A stretch of DNA of 34,705 nt from an uncultured Bacteroidia bacterium (GTDB taxonomy: Bacteria > Bacteroidota > Bacteroidia > Bacteroidales > F082), in the NCBI GenBank assembly GCA_902802535.1, contig CADCML010000021.1, forward strand, positions 1-34,705, in the 5' to 3' direction. Of the stretch, positions 15,782-23,162 are shown piece by piece. Made by a program: the position numbers and the translations under genes. The stretch's first letter is position 1. Every line of letters begins with the position of its first letter. A model generated the notes under the pieces. The model had not been told where the DNA came from and searched no databases. It saw nothing but the letters and a program-made list of their open reading frames with translations.

Positions 15782-17118
15782 ATCTCAGTCACATTTTCTC
15801 CATTATTATATTTTCCAATAATCTCAGCAATTGCCTCACTCTCCCTGCGACATAGTTTATAACAACTGCGACGATTATTCACTATCATTGAGAGAAACTC
15901 CTGTATTTCATAACGCAGTCCCTCGCCATCGTAGCTGTAAAAGAATTTCTTGTTCTTGGTCTGATCCTCATAGCGCACTTCGAAGAAGTCGGTGAGCCAC
16001 CATGGGGCAGGCACATATACATAGCCCTTGGTACCAGATATCACAAGATTCCCCTCCGTCTTCACACCAATTCCTAATGTAAACGAAGAAGTGGCGTGTG
16101 GATAGTTAATAACGCCTTGAGTATAAATATCGACACCATTCTCTTTCTTGGTGTGAAAACTCACATCATGCCAATCAACACCTAACAGCCTCACAATAGC
16201 CATCAGGCAGAGTGGAGCATGCTCGTTCATCGCACCTCCAGCTTGAATAGGATCAAGTTCGCGAGTCGGTGGTAATACTTGTTTGGACAGCGAAGCCTTC
16301 ACATCGACAACGTCACCAATGATTCCACTCTTCACCAATGTAACGATATGTCCGAATGCCGGACAATAGGCCGTCTTGCTAGCTTCCATCAGAACCAAAT
16401 TGCGCTCCTCGGCCAAACGGTAAAGTTCCAAAGCCTGCTCTTTACATAGCACAAAAGGTATTTCGCAAAGCACATGTTTGTTGGCCAAAAGGCAACATTT
16501 CACATAGTCGTAATGTGTCATATGTGGTGAAGCGACATAGACAATATCAACCTGATGAATGAAGGAATCGAAATCAGAATATGCTTCTATACCATGTTTT
16601 ATCGCAAAACATTTAGACTCTTTGGCATCAGGATTGAACACGGCTTTCACCTCCACGCCGTTCACCACTTTGGTTTCTGGTACAAAGCGGTGAGCAATAC
16701 GTCCACTGCCAATGATTCCTAATCTGTATACTTCTTGACTTTCCTCACGTAGCATAGTGCTACTAATGCCTTCTGTGCGTGGCAAATAAACCACCTTGCA
16801 ATACTCGTTCAGATAGTCAAACTTACCCTCCCAATCGTTGCCAATGGCAAAGATGTCAACATCATATTTCTGAATGTCATCGATTTTTTGTCCAATATAA
16901 TCTTCAATGATCACTTCATCGGCATAACCGGTGGCTTTCACAGCTTCCACTCGCTCCAACACATTGTTTCTGACATTCAGTTTGCCACGTCCACGGTCAA
17001 AACTGTCACTAGTGACCCCCACTATCAAATAGTCGCCCAGACTCTTTGCTCTCCTCAAAAGGTTAATATGACCTTGATGCAGTAAGTCGTAGGTGCCGTA
17101 TGTGATGACTTTTATCAT
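15778..17118 (-). CDS. Cytidylyltransferase-Gfo/Idh/MocA oxidoreductase fusion, copy B
   Basis: Same length (446 residues) and domain order as copy A at 7347-8687. The TagD-like domain has HQGH (14-17), DWEGKFDYL and RTEGISST. The oxidoreductase domain has GIIGSGRIA, YVASPHMTHYDYV and CEIPFVLCKEQA (EKP lysine again replaced by Ile). The cytidylyltransferase half and the C-terminal catalytic face are almost identical to copy A. Differences cluster in the Rossmann region at about residues 145-195 and at the extreme C-terminus. Codons differ at many silent positions, so the copies are old or were acquired separately. It is the first gene of the operon. Confidence 0.9.
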   Translation of the reverse strand: MIKVITYGTYDLLHQGHINLLRRAKSLGDYLIVGVTSDSFDRGRGKLNVRNNVLERVEAVKATGYADEVIIEDYIGQKIDDIQKYDVDIFAIGNDWEGKFDYLNEYCKVVYLPRTEGISSTMLREESQEVYRLGIIGSGRIAHRFVPETKVVNGVEVKAVFNPDAKESKCFAIKHGIEAYSDFDSFIHQVDIVYVASPHMTHYDYVKCCLLANKHVLCEIPFVLCKEQALELYRLAEERNLVLMEASKTAYCPAFGHIVTLVKSGIIGDVVDVKASLSKQVLPPTRELDPIQAGGAMNEHAPLCLMAIVRLLGVDWHDVSFHTKKENGVDIYTQGVINYPHATSSFTLGIGVKTEGNLVISGTKGYVYVPAPWWLTDFFEVRYEDQTKNKKFFYSYDGEGLRYEIQEFLSMIVNNRRSCYKLCRRESEAIAEIIGKYNNGENVTEI

Positions 17119-17129
17119 AAGTAATTGTT

Positions 17130-17137
17130 CAAAAATA
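17130..17137 (-). promoter_or_regulatory. Weak -7-like element before the operon
   Basis: Minus-strand TATTTTTG lies 11 nt before the ATG of fusion copy B. No TTG is at the right distance and the transcript would be nearly leaderless, so this is a secondary candidate to the site at 17571-17578. Confidence 0.2.
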
Positions 17138-17148
17138 GAAGCGAGTTA

Positions 17149-17165
17149 AGAAGCTGTTTAAAAAT
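17149..17165 (+). repeat. Possible IS terminal inverted repeat
   Basis: GAAGCTGTTTAAAAATG, about 105 bases before the transposase-like reading frame, resembles the GxxGCTGTTTAAAAA-type ends of IS elements in this phylum. No partner end is visible in this window, so this is a tentative call. Confidence 0.3.
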
Positions 17166-17272
17166 GAAAAAAAAGTATTCTATGAGGAATAAAAAAGTTA
17201 AATAAATAATTGATTTTTCAGTTGGTTAATTGTATATTTACTCGTAACTTTTTGGTTCTCAATTATTTAGTT

Positions 17273-17418
17273 ATGAACAAGAGATATCCTACCAACCTAA
17301 CTGAAAACAGTGTCAAATAATGCAAAAAATTCTGGAACCAACGACAAGAAAGAGAAAATATTCACTCAAGGACATCATGAACCGCATCCTGTATGTCAAC
17401 AAGACTGGGAACCAATAA
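17273..17418 (+). pseudogene. IS5-family transposase N-terminal remnant
   Basis: From ATG 17273 the frame reads MNKRYPTNLTEN and then stops. In the neighbouring frame the sequence continues QIMQKILEPTTRKRKYSLKD and then IMNRILYVNKTGNQ, ending at TAA 17416-17418. Joined, these match the DUF4096 N-terminus of IS5-type transposases (K-x-YPSDLTDxQWQxIE...RKRKxSLRxIxNAILYxxKTGxQWRMLP). There is a one-base frameshift at the expected QWQ, and the protein is lost after the QW position. No DDE catalytic region follows. It is a dead insertion sequence fragment sitting at the upstream edge of the polysaccharide operon, on the opposite strand. Confidence 0.75.
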
Positions 17419-17570
17419 AGCCGGCCGAACCGGTGATCAATATGCTTTGCATGGTGTTTTTGTCTACTCTTTATATCCTATAGCTCCGCCTTCTAAGTCC
17501 CAAAACAATCAATTAAGGAACTGAAAACCAATGTGTTATAGTTTTCTCGATAAAACAAACAAAATTTTTG
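17419..17570. other. Non-coding stretch between IS remnant and candidate promoter
   Basis: I see no credible coding frame here. It includes a small CCGG...CCGG dyad near 17420-17432. If the promoter at 17571 is real, this stretch and the antisense IS remnant form a leader of about 440 nt for the polysaccharide operon. Confidence 0.3.
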
Positions 17571-17578
17571 CAAAGGTA
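17571..17578 (-). promoter_or_regulatory. Candidate -7 element of the polysaccharide operon
   Basis: Minus-strand TACCTTTGC fits the Bacteroidetes -7 consensus TAnnTTTGC exactly. The -33 TTG is not at the ideal distance, so the match is partial. It lies between the gap terminator and the first operon gene, where a promoter is required, because the terminator at 17675-17690 should block read-through from gap. Confidence 0.45.
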
Positions 17579-17667
17579 AGAAAAAAATGGATTTGTTGTT
17601 TTGTGTTTCTCAACATTTTTTCGTGCTTTTTGCTGAGAAAACCGTACAGCATAATGGGACGGATAAC

Positions 17668-17695
17668 AAAAAAAGTGTCCCGCGGGACACTTTTT
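17668..17695 (-). terminator. Bidirectional terminator behind gap
   Basis: The perfect palindrome GTGTCCCGCGGGACAC (17675-17690) is flanked by A7 on the left and T5 on the right, so it can act in both directions. On the minus strand it ends gap transcripts about 40 nt after the stop, after a smaller TTCACC/GGTGAA hairpin (17706-17723). A close copy lies at 2241-2266. Confidence 0.88.
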
Positions 17696-17731
17696 CGTTG
17701 AAACCTTCACCATTTTTGGTGAAAGCATAAA

Positions 17732-19186
17732 TTAATAATAACGATAGCTCTTCACCTGACCAATATGGCGGGCGAGGCGGACCACCTGATTGCTGTAGCC
17801 GAACTCGTTGTCGTACCACAGATAGAGGATGACCGTCTTGCCATCGGCACTGACCTTAGTGGCCGGTGCGTCGAAGATGCAGGCGCAGCTGTCGCCGATG
17901 CCGTCGCTGCTGACGAACTCGGTGTTGTTGCTGAAACGGATTTGCTCAATGAGGTTACCCTCCAAGCAAGCGATGCGGAAGGCCTCGTTCACTTCCTCAA
18001 CGGTGGTTTCGCGCTCAAGGTCGAGGGCGAGGACGGCCAAGGAAACATCAGGCGTAGGCACGCGCACGGCGTTGCTGGTCAGCTTGCCTTTCAGTTCGGG
18101 GATAGCCTTGGCAGCAGCCTTGCCAGCACCCGTCTCGGTAATAACCATGTTCAACGGGGCCGAACGACCACGACGCTCTTTCTTGTGGTAGTTGTCCAAC
18201 AGGTTCTGGTCGTTGGTGTAGCTGTGGATGGTCTCGATGTGACCCTTGGAGATACCGAAGTTCTTCAACATGACTTGCAGGCCAGGCACGATGGCGTTGG
18301 TGGTGCAAGAAGCAGCCGAGAAGATGGTCTCGTTGTCAAGGTCAAGCGTGTCTTGGTTGACACCGTAAACAACATTCGGGATGTCGCCCTTGCCGGGAGC
18401 GGTGAGCAACACCTTGGCAACGCCCTTGGCTTGGAGGTGACGAGCTAACGACTCTCTGTCACGGAAAGCACCCGTGTTGTCAATGAGCAATGCATCGTTG
18501 ATGCCATATTGCGTGTAGTCGAGGTCCTCGGGGTTCTTGGCTTCGAGGAAGAGAATCTTCTGTCCGTTGACCATCATGGCGTTTTCGCCTTCAATAGGAG
18601 TGCAAACACCGTGGAAATAGCGGTGTACCGAGTCGGTGCGGAACAGGTTGATACGCTTGAGGATGTCCTCGGGTGAGTTTTTGCGGGTGACAATGGCGCG
18701 CACACGGAGGGCATCGCCACGGCCAGCCATTTCCGTCATCTCACGACAAAGGATTCGACCGATACGGCCAAAACCGTAAAGGATGACATCCTGGACCTTG
18801 TTGCTACGAGGATTGGCATCGATGATGTAGTTGAGTTTGTCGCGGACGAAAGCAGTCACATTGTTGTTGTACTTGTCTTTCTCATCCGTCCACTCCGAGT
18901 TGAGGCGACCGAGGTCAATACGGGCGGGAGCCAGATTTTCGGCCAACAATGCCTTGGCGATAAGCAGAGAATCTTGCACGCGGACGGGCTTGCCCAAAAC
19001 AGCCTCAGCGCGGAGGTGCTTGTTCAAAATCTTACCCGAACCACGATTGACCAACAAAGAACGCAACATAATCAGTTCCACTGACTTGTCGTACCATAAC
19101 CTACCAACGATGTTAATCAGTTCATTGGCAGCTTTTTCGTTTTCATTCCATGCCTTCAAAGAGGTTTCGAAAGTGTCATTTTTCAT
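17732..19186 (-). CDS. gap: Glyceraldehyde-3-phosphate dehydrogenase, long form
   Basis: GAPDH of 484 residues. It oxidises glyceraldehyde-3-phosphate to 1,3-bisphosphoglycerate with NAD(P) in glycolysis/gluconeogenesis. An N-terminal extension of about 130 residues, absent from canonical 335-residue enzymes but seen in a long-form GAPDH subgroup, precedes the Rossmann motif GFGRIG (138-143). The catalytic Cys294 is in FSAASCTTNAIVPG, and the C-terminal segment has WYDNEFGYSNQVVRLARHIG. It has its own strong promoter (19233-19262) and terminator. Its 3' end is duplicated as a short remnant at 2304-2342, on the far side of the polysaccharide locus. Confidence 0.96.
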   Translation of the reverse strand: MKNDTFETSLKAWNENEKAANELINIVGRLWYDKSVELIMLRSLLVNRGSGKILNKHLRAEAVLGKPVRVQDSLLIAKALLAENLAPARIDLGRLNSEWTDEKDKYNNNVTAFVRDKLNYIIDANPRSNKVQDVILYGFGRIGRILCREMTEMAGRGDALRVRAIVTRKNSPEDILKRINLFRTDSVHRYFHGVCTPIEGENAMMVNGQKILFLEAKNPEDLDYTQYGINDALLIDNTGAFRDRESLARHLQAKGVAKVLLTAPGKGDIPNVVYGVNQDTLDLDNETIFSAASCTTNAIVPGLQVMLKNFGISKGHIETIHSYTNDQNLLDNYHKKERRGRSAPLNMVITETGAGKAAAKAIPELKGKLTSNAVRVPTPDVSLAVLALDLERETTVEEVNEAFRIACLEGNLIEQIRFSNNTEFVSSDGIGDSCACIFDAPATKVSADGKTVILYLWYDNEFGYSNQVVRLARHIGQVKSYRYY

Positions 19187-19232
19187 ACTTGTAATTTTTA
19201 TTCTACATTAGGTTTAGTGTTCATATTTTGGG

Positions 19233-19262
19233 CAAAGTTAGGGATTATTTTAATCCACGCAA
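19233..19262 (-). promoter_or_regulatory. Promoter of gap
   Basis: Minus-strand TTG (19260-19262), a 19-nt spacer, then TAACTTTG (19233-19240) match the Bacteroidetes primary sigma factor consensus exactly. Transcription would start near 19226, giving a leader of about 40 nt before the gap ATG at 19186. Confidence 0.8.
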
Positions 19263-19282
19263 ACGAAAAGGAGTTTTTTTTG

Positions 19283-19290
19283 TATTTTTG
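19283..19290 (+). promoter_or_regulatory. Candidate -7 element for the cysteine desulfidase-type gene
   Basis: Plus-strand TATTTTTG followed by CC lies 18 nt before the ATG at 19309. A -33 TTG is not evident. The site is divergent from, and about 20 bases from, the gap promoter. Confidence 0.45.
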
Positions 19291-19308
19291 CCGAAAAATT
19301 AAAAAACG

Positions 19309-20580
19309 ATGGAGAAAAGCGACTGTCTATACGATGCCTATCTGAGCATCCTCAAAGAAGAACTCGTGCCCGCCATGGGCTGCACTGAACCGATTTGCTT
19401 GGCATACGCTGCTGCCAAAGCGCATGAAATCTTAGGTACCATGCCTAAGCGCGTCGAAATCAAGGCCAGCGGCAACATCATCAAAAACGTGAAGAGCGTC
19501 ATCGTGCCCAACACCAAGGGCATGAAGGGCTTGAAAGCCTCCGTGGCGGCAGGCATTGTGGCCGGCAATCCCAAAAAGGCTTTGGAGGTTATCGCCGAGG
19601 TGACACCTGAGCAGAAAAAGGAGATTGCCGAGTTTTTGGACAACACTCTGATGACCATCGTCCCTTTGAACGTCATCGCCCAATTGGATGTGACGGTCAC
19701 CTTATATAATAAGGAGCACTCTGCCAGTGTGCGCATTGCGGGCTTCCACACCAACATCGTCCGCATGGAAAAAGACGACCAAGTGCTGTTCGACTCGGGC
19801 TATGCCGACACGGGTGCCACCAAGCTCACCGACCGCAGTTGCCTCTGCATGAAAAACATCTACGACTTCGCCAACACCGTTGACATTGAAGACCTTAAGC
19901 CCATCATCCAACCGCAAATCGAGTGCAATAAGGCCATCGCCATGGAAGGCCTCAACAACAACTGGGGCGCCAATATCGGCAGCACAATCCTCAGCCGTGG
20001 CAGCGATGTGCGCATCAAAGCAAGAGCTTGGGCAGCGGCGGGCAGCGACGCCCGCATGAGCGGATGCGAAATGCCTGTCATCATCAATTCGGGCAGCGGC
20101 AACCAAGGCATGACGGTCAGCCTGCCTGTTTTGGCCTACGCTGAAGAATATGGCATCGACGAGGAACGTACCCTGCGTGCTGTGGCTCTTTCCAATCTTG
20201 TCGCCATTCACCAAAAGACTGGAATTGGCAGACTTTCAGCCTATTGCGGTGCCGTCAGTGCAGGTTGCGCTTCGGGATGCGGCATTGCCTACCTCATGGG
20301 CGAACCGCTCAACATCATCGAACACACCCTTGAAAACGCCTTGGGCATGGCCGCCGGCATCGTTTGCGACGGCGCTAAACCTTCTTGCGCTGGCAAAATC
20401 GCCCTCTCCGTTGAGGCGGGCATCCTTGGCTACGAGATGAGCAAGCAAGGCGGCAACCTCCTCGGTGGCGACGGAATCATCGGCAAGGACGTCGAAGAAA
20501 CCATCGACCACATCGGCTGCCTCGGTCGCCTCGGCATGAAGGAAACCGATGTTGAGATTTTGAAGATTATGGTGGAGTAA
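19309..20580 (+). CDS. L-cysteine desulfidase / L-serine dehydratase-alpha family (CyuA/YhaM-like)
   Basis: Protein of 423 residues of the UPF0597 family, related to the iron-sulfur L-serine dehydratase alpha chain. Characterised relatives (archaeal CdsB, E. coli CyuA/YhaM) break L-cysteine into pyruvate, ammonia and sulfide. The N-terminus has PAMGCTEPICLAYA with Cys25. Downstream are SGSGNQGMTVSLPV and a cysteine-rich stretch (AYCGAVSAGCASGCG), then CDGAKPSCAGKIALS, which holds likely [4Fe-4S] ligands. It is cytoplasmic. It is the only plus-strand gene between gap and the TonB receptor. It converges on threonine aldolase with only 2 bases between the two stops. Acting on serine instead of cysteine cannot be excluded. 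Confidence 0.88.
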   Translation: MEKSDCLYDAYLSILKEELVPAMGCTEPICLAYAAAKAHEILGTMPKRVEIKASGNIIKNVKSVIVPNTKGMKGLKASVAAGIVAGNPKKALEVIAEVTPEQKKEIAEFLDNTLMTIVPLNVIAQLDVTVTLYNKEHSASVRIAGFHTNIVRMEKDDQVLFDSGYADTGATKLTDRSCLCMKNIYDFANTVDIEDLKPIIQPQIECNKAIAMEGLNNNWGANIGSTILSRGSDVRIKARAWAAAGSDARMSGCEMPVIINSGSGNQGMTVSLPVLAYAEEYGIDEERTLRAVALSNLVAIHQKTGIGRLSAYCGAVSAGCASGCGIAYLMGEPLNIIEHTLENALGMAAGIVCDGAKPSCAGKIALSVEAGILGYEMSKQGGNLLGGDGIIGKDVEETIDHIGCLGRLGMKETDVEILKIMVE

Positions 20581-20582
20581 GG

Positions 20583-21611
20583 TTACTTACCCATCAGTTC
20601 CCTGAGTTTACCGGCAAACGTCCGAATATCCTCTTCGGTGGTGTCGAACGCGCACATCCAACGGACTACATCGGCGTCTTCATCCCAATCGTAGAAGAAA
20701 CAATGGTTTTGCAGTTCCTTCCAAACCTTGCGAGGCAACTGCGCGAACACGCCGTTGGCCTGCACGGGATAAACTACCTTCACGCCAGGAATGTCCTTCA
20801 CTGCTTGATATAGTAGCTGCGCCATCTTGTTGGAATGCTCGGCATTACGCTTCCAAAGGTCGTTCTCGAAATAGGCATCGAACTGAGCCGCAATGAAACG
20901 CATCTTCGAGCAGAGCTGCATGGACTGCTTGCGACGGTATTTGAAATCGGGACATAAATTAGGATTCAGCAGGACGACCGCCTCCCCCATCATCAGGCCA
21001 TTTTTGGTGCCACCAAAAGAAACGGCATCCACGCCAAGGTCGGTGGTCATCTGCTTGAAGGTGCAGTCCAAAGCCACGGCGGCATTGCCCAAACGGGCGC
21101 CGTCGATATGAACGTACATGTCGTATTCCCTCGCCAAGCCTACTATGGCTTTGATTTCGTCCAAGCTGTACAAGGTGCCAAATTCTGTCGGCTGGGTGAT
21201 GGAAATCAGCTTGGGCTGTGAATGGTGCTCGAAACCGAAACCGTGCAAACGGGTTTTAATTAACTCCGGGGTCAGTTTGCCGTCGGGAGTGTTCACCGTA
21301 AGCAACCGACAGCCCACAATGCGCTGCGGCGCGCCGCATTCGTCCACGTTGATGTGAGCACTTTCGGCACACACCACGGCTTCATGGGAGTTGACCATGG
21401 CATCAATGCACAGCGTGTTGCAGCCCGTTCCGTTGAAGGCAAAGAAAACCCTCGCCTGCTCGCCGAACTGTTCACGGAACTTCGCCTCAGTGGCGGCACA
21501 ATATTCATCATCGCCGTATGCCAAGGCATGGTCTTGGTTCACACGGGCGATGGCTTCCAAAACCTCAGGGCAAATGCCCGAATGGTTATCACTTCCGAAT
21601 CCTCTTTTCAT
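20583..21611 (-). CDS. ltaE: Low-specificity L-threonine aldolase
   Basis: PLP-dependent aldolase of 342 residues that splits L-threonine or L-allo-threonine to glycine and acetaldehyde. Landmarks are GFGSDNHSGICPEVL at the N-terminus, YGDDEYC, FNGTGCNTL, HIDGARLGNAAVAL (Asp that binds the PLP ring), and SFGGTKNGLM with the Schiff-base lysine. I chose the ATG at 21611, giving MKRGFGSDNHSG. An upstream ATG at 21662 would add 17 residues encoded by the inverted repeat at 21621-21697 and is unlikely. The gene is downstream of the phosphohexomutase gene in the same direction, with the repeat in between. Confidence 0.92.
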   Translation of the reverse strand: MKRGFGSDNHSGICPEVLEAIARVNQDHALAYGDDEYCAATEAKFREQFGEQARVFFAFNGTGCNTLCIDAMVNSHEAVVCAESAHINVDECGAPQRIVGCRLLTVNTPDGKLTPELIKTRLHGFGFEHHSQPKLISITQPTEFGTLYSLDEIKAIVGLAREYDMYVHIDGARLGNAAVALDCTFKQMTTDLGVDAVSFGGTKNGLMMGEAVVLLNPNLCPDFKYRRKQSMQLCSKMRFIAAQFDAYFENDLWKRNAEHSNKMAQLLYQAVKDIPGVKVVYPVQANGVFAQLPRKVWKELQNHCFFYDWDEDADVVRWMCAFDTTEEDIRTFAGKLRELMGK

Positions 21612-21620
21612 AATTATTTT

Positions 21621-21697
21621 GACTACGGGACTACGAGATTGCGAGACTATGGGACAAACCAAAGTCTCGAAGTCCCGTAGTCTCGCAGTCTCGTGTC
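21621..21697. repeat. REP-like imperfect inverted repeat
   Basis: The two arms, 21621-21655 and 21664-21697, are about 80% complementary across an AAACCAAA loop. Each arm is itself made of short units like GACTACGGGA and CTACGAGA. It fills the gap between the threonine aldolase and phosphohexomutase genes. It could stabilise or attenuate the bicistronic mRNA, or be a scattered repeat of this genome. Confidence 0.7.
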
Positions 21698-21700
21698 AAA

Positions 21701-23083
21701 TTATACCATTTTCTTTGCTTCTTCCAGTATCATGTTGGCAAAACGATCGGCCTCTGCTTCGGTCTTGCCCTCGGAATAAATACGAATGATAGGCTCAGTG
21801 TTCGACTTGCGTAGATGCACCCAACCCTCCTCAAAGTCAATCTTCACACCATCGATGGTGGTCACCTTCTCGTTCTTGAACTTCTCGGCGAACTTGGCCA
21901 AAATGCCGTCCACATCAGTTGAAGGCGTGAGTTGAATCTTGTTCTTCGACATCACATAAAGCGGATATTCCTTCTTCAACTCAGAGCATTTCACCTTCTT
22001 TTCGGCTAATTGCGTCAGGAACAAGGCGGTTCCGACGAGCGCATCGCGGCCATAGTGCAATTCGGGATAAATCACGCCTCCGTTGCCTTCGCCGCCGATG
22101 ACGGCACCCACTTCCTTCATCTTTTCCACCACATTCACCTCGCCCACGGCAGCGGCAAAGTATTGCTGGCCACGTTTTTGCGTCACATCTCTTAAAGCGC
22201 GGGTTGAAGACAGATTGCTCACCGTCGGACCAGGCGTGTGCTTCAAAATGAAGTCGGCAACCGAAACCAAAGTGTATTCCTCGCCGAACAATTCGCCGTC
22301 CTCCTTGACGAAAACAAGGCGGTCCACATCGGGGTCGACGACCACGCCGAAATCGCAGCCCTGTTCTTTAACATAACGGCAGATGTCGGTCAGGTTTTGA
22401 GCCAAAGGCTCTGGCGTATGGGCGAACTTGCCCGTAGGTTCGCAATTGAGTTCCAACACCTCTTTCACGCCGAGGGCTCGCAGCATCTTCGGGATGGCAA
22501 TGCCGCCCGTCGAGTTGACCGCATCCACAGCCACTTTGAAGTTGGCTTTGGCAATCACCTCCTTGTTGACCAATGGCAGTTGGCAAACCATGTCGACATG
22601 CTTGTCCATCCAGCCGTCAACTTGCTGATAACTACCGATTTCCTCAATCGGAACAAAATCGAAATCGTCCTTTGCGGCCACATCAAGCAGCCATGCGCCT
22701 TCGGCGGCAGAGATGAACTCACCCTTTTCGTTGAGAAGTTTCAAAGCATTCCATTGAGCAGGGTTATGGCTGGCTGTCAAAATGATGCCAGCGTCAGCTT
22801 TCAAACCTGTGACGGCAATTTCCGTAGTAGGCGTAGTGCTCAAACCAATGTCAAGCACATCAGCGCCCATGGCCTGCAATGTGCCGCAAACCACCTGATT
22901 CACAAGGAAGCCCGAAAGACGAGTGTCGCGTCCGACAACGATTCTCGGACGTTTGACGCCACGGTGTTGGACAAATTTGACAAAAGCTGCGGTGAATTTC
23001 ACCATATCTATTGGCGTAAGGTTGTCGCCCGGCTGGCCGCCGATGGTACCACGAATGCCGGAAATGGATTTGATCAATGTCAT
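21701..23083 (-). CDS. glmM: Phosphoglucosamine mutase / phosphohexomutase
   Basis: Alpha-D-phosphohexomutase of 460 residues. The active-site serine lies in TASHNP (Ser105), the metal loop is DPDVDR, the sugar loop is GEGNGGVIYPELHYGRDALV, and the phosphate-binding loop is RKSNTEPIIRIYSEG. The N-terminus ISGIRGTIGG is typical of GlmM-like enzymes in this phylum. GlmM converts glucosamine-6-phosphate to glucosamine-1-phosphate for UDP-GlcNAc. Closely related proteins act on mannose or glucose phosphates, so the exact substrate is inferred. It could feed precursors both to peptidoglycan and to the polysaccharide locus. Confidence 0.88.
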   Translation of the reverse strand: MTLIKSISGIRGTIGGQPGDNLTPIDMVKFTAAFVKFVQHRGVKRPRIVVGRDTRLSGFLVNQVVCGTLQAMGADVLDIGLSTTPTTEIAVTGLKADAGIILTASHNPAQWNALKLLNEKGEFISAAEGAWLLDVAAKDDFDFVPIEEIGSYQQVDGWMDKHVDMVCQLPLVNKEVIAKANFKVAVDAVNSTGGIAIPKMLRALGVKEVLELNCEPTGKFAHTPEPLAQNLTDICRYVKEQGCDFGVVVDPDVDRLVFVKEDGELFGEEYTLVSVADFILKHTPGPTVSNLSSTRALRDVTQKRGQQYFAAAVGEVNVVEKMKEVGAVIGGEGNGGVIYPELHYGRDALVGTALFLTQLAEKKVKCSELKKEYPLYVMSKNKIQLTPSTDVDGILAKFAEKFKNEKVTTIDGVKIDFEEGWVHLRKSNTEPIIRIYSEGKTEAEADRFANMILEEAKKMV

Positions 23084-23162
23084 ATTTATTCAGTTTTTAA
23101 TTATTAGTTTTCAGTCATCAGTTGTTCGCTTGTAGGGTTGTCACACTATGGCAGCCGATGGA

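Noticed and set aside
7347-17118. The two fusion genes as a recombination switch that excises 8.4 kb
   Set aside because: They are direct repeats, but silent divergence is high along the compared sequence, so long identical tracts for efficient homologous recombination are not evident.
17765-18448. Long plus-strand frame opposite gap (227 codons), and similar long frames opposite glmM, mutL, TonB and DUF349 genes
   Set aside because: All lie inside recognised genes with strong family motifs, and their compositions are those of antisense frames in GC-biased codons.
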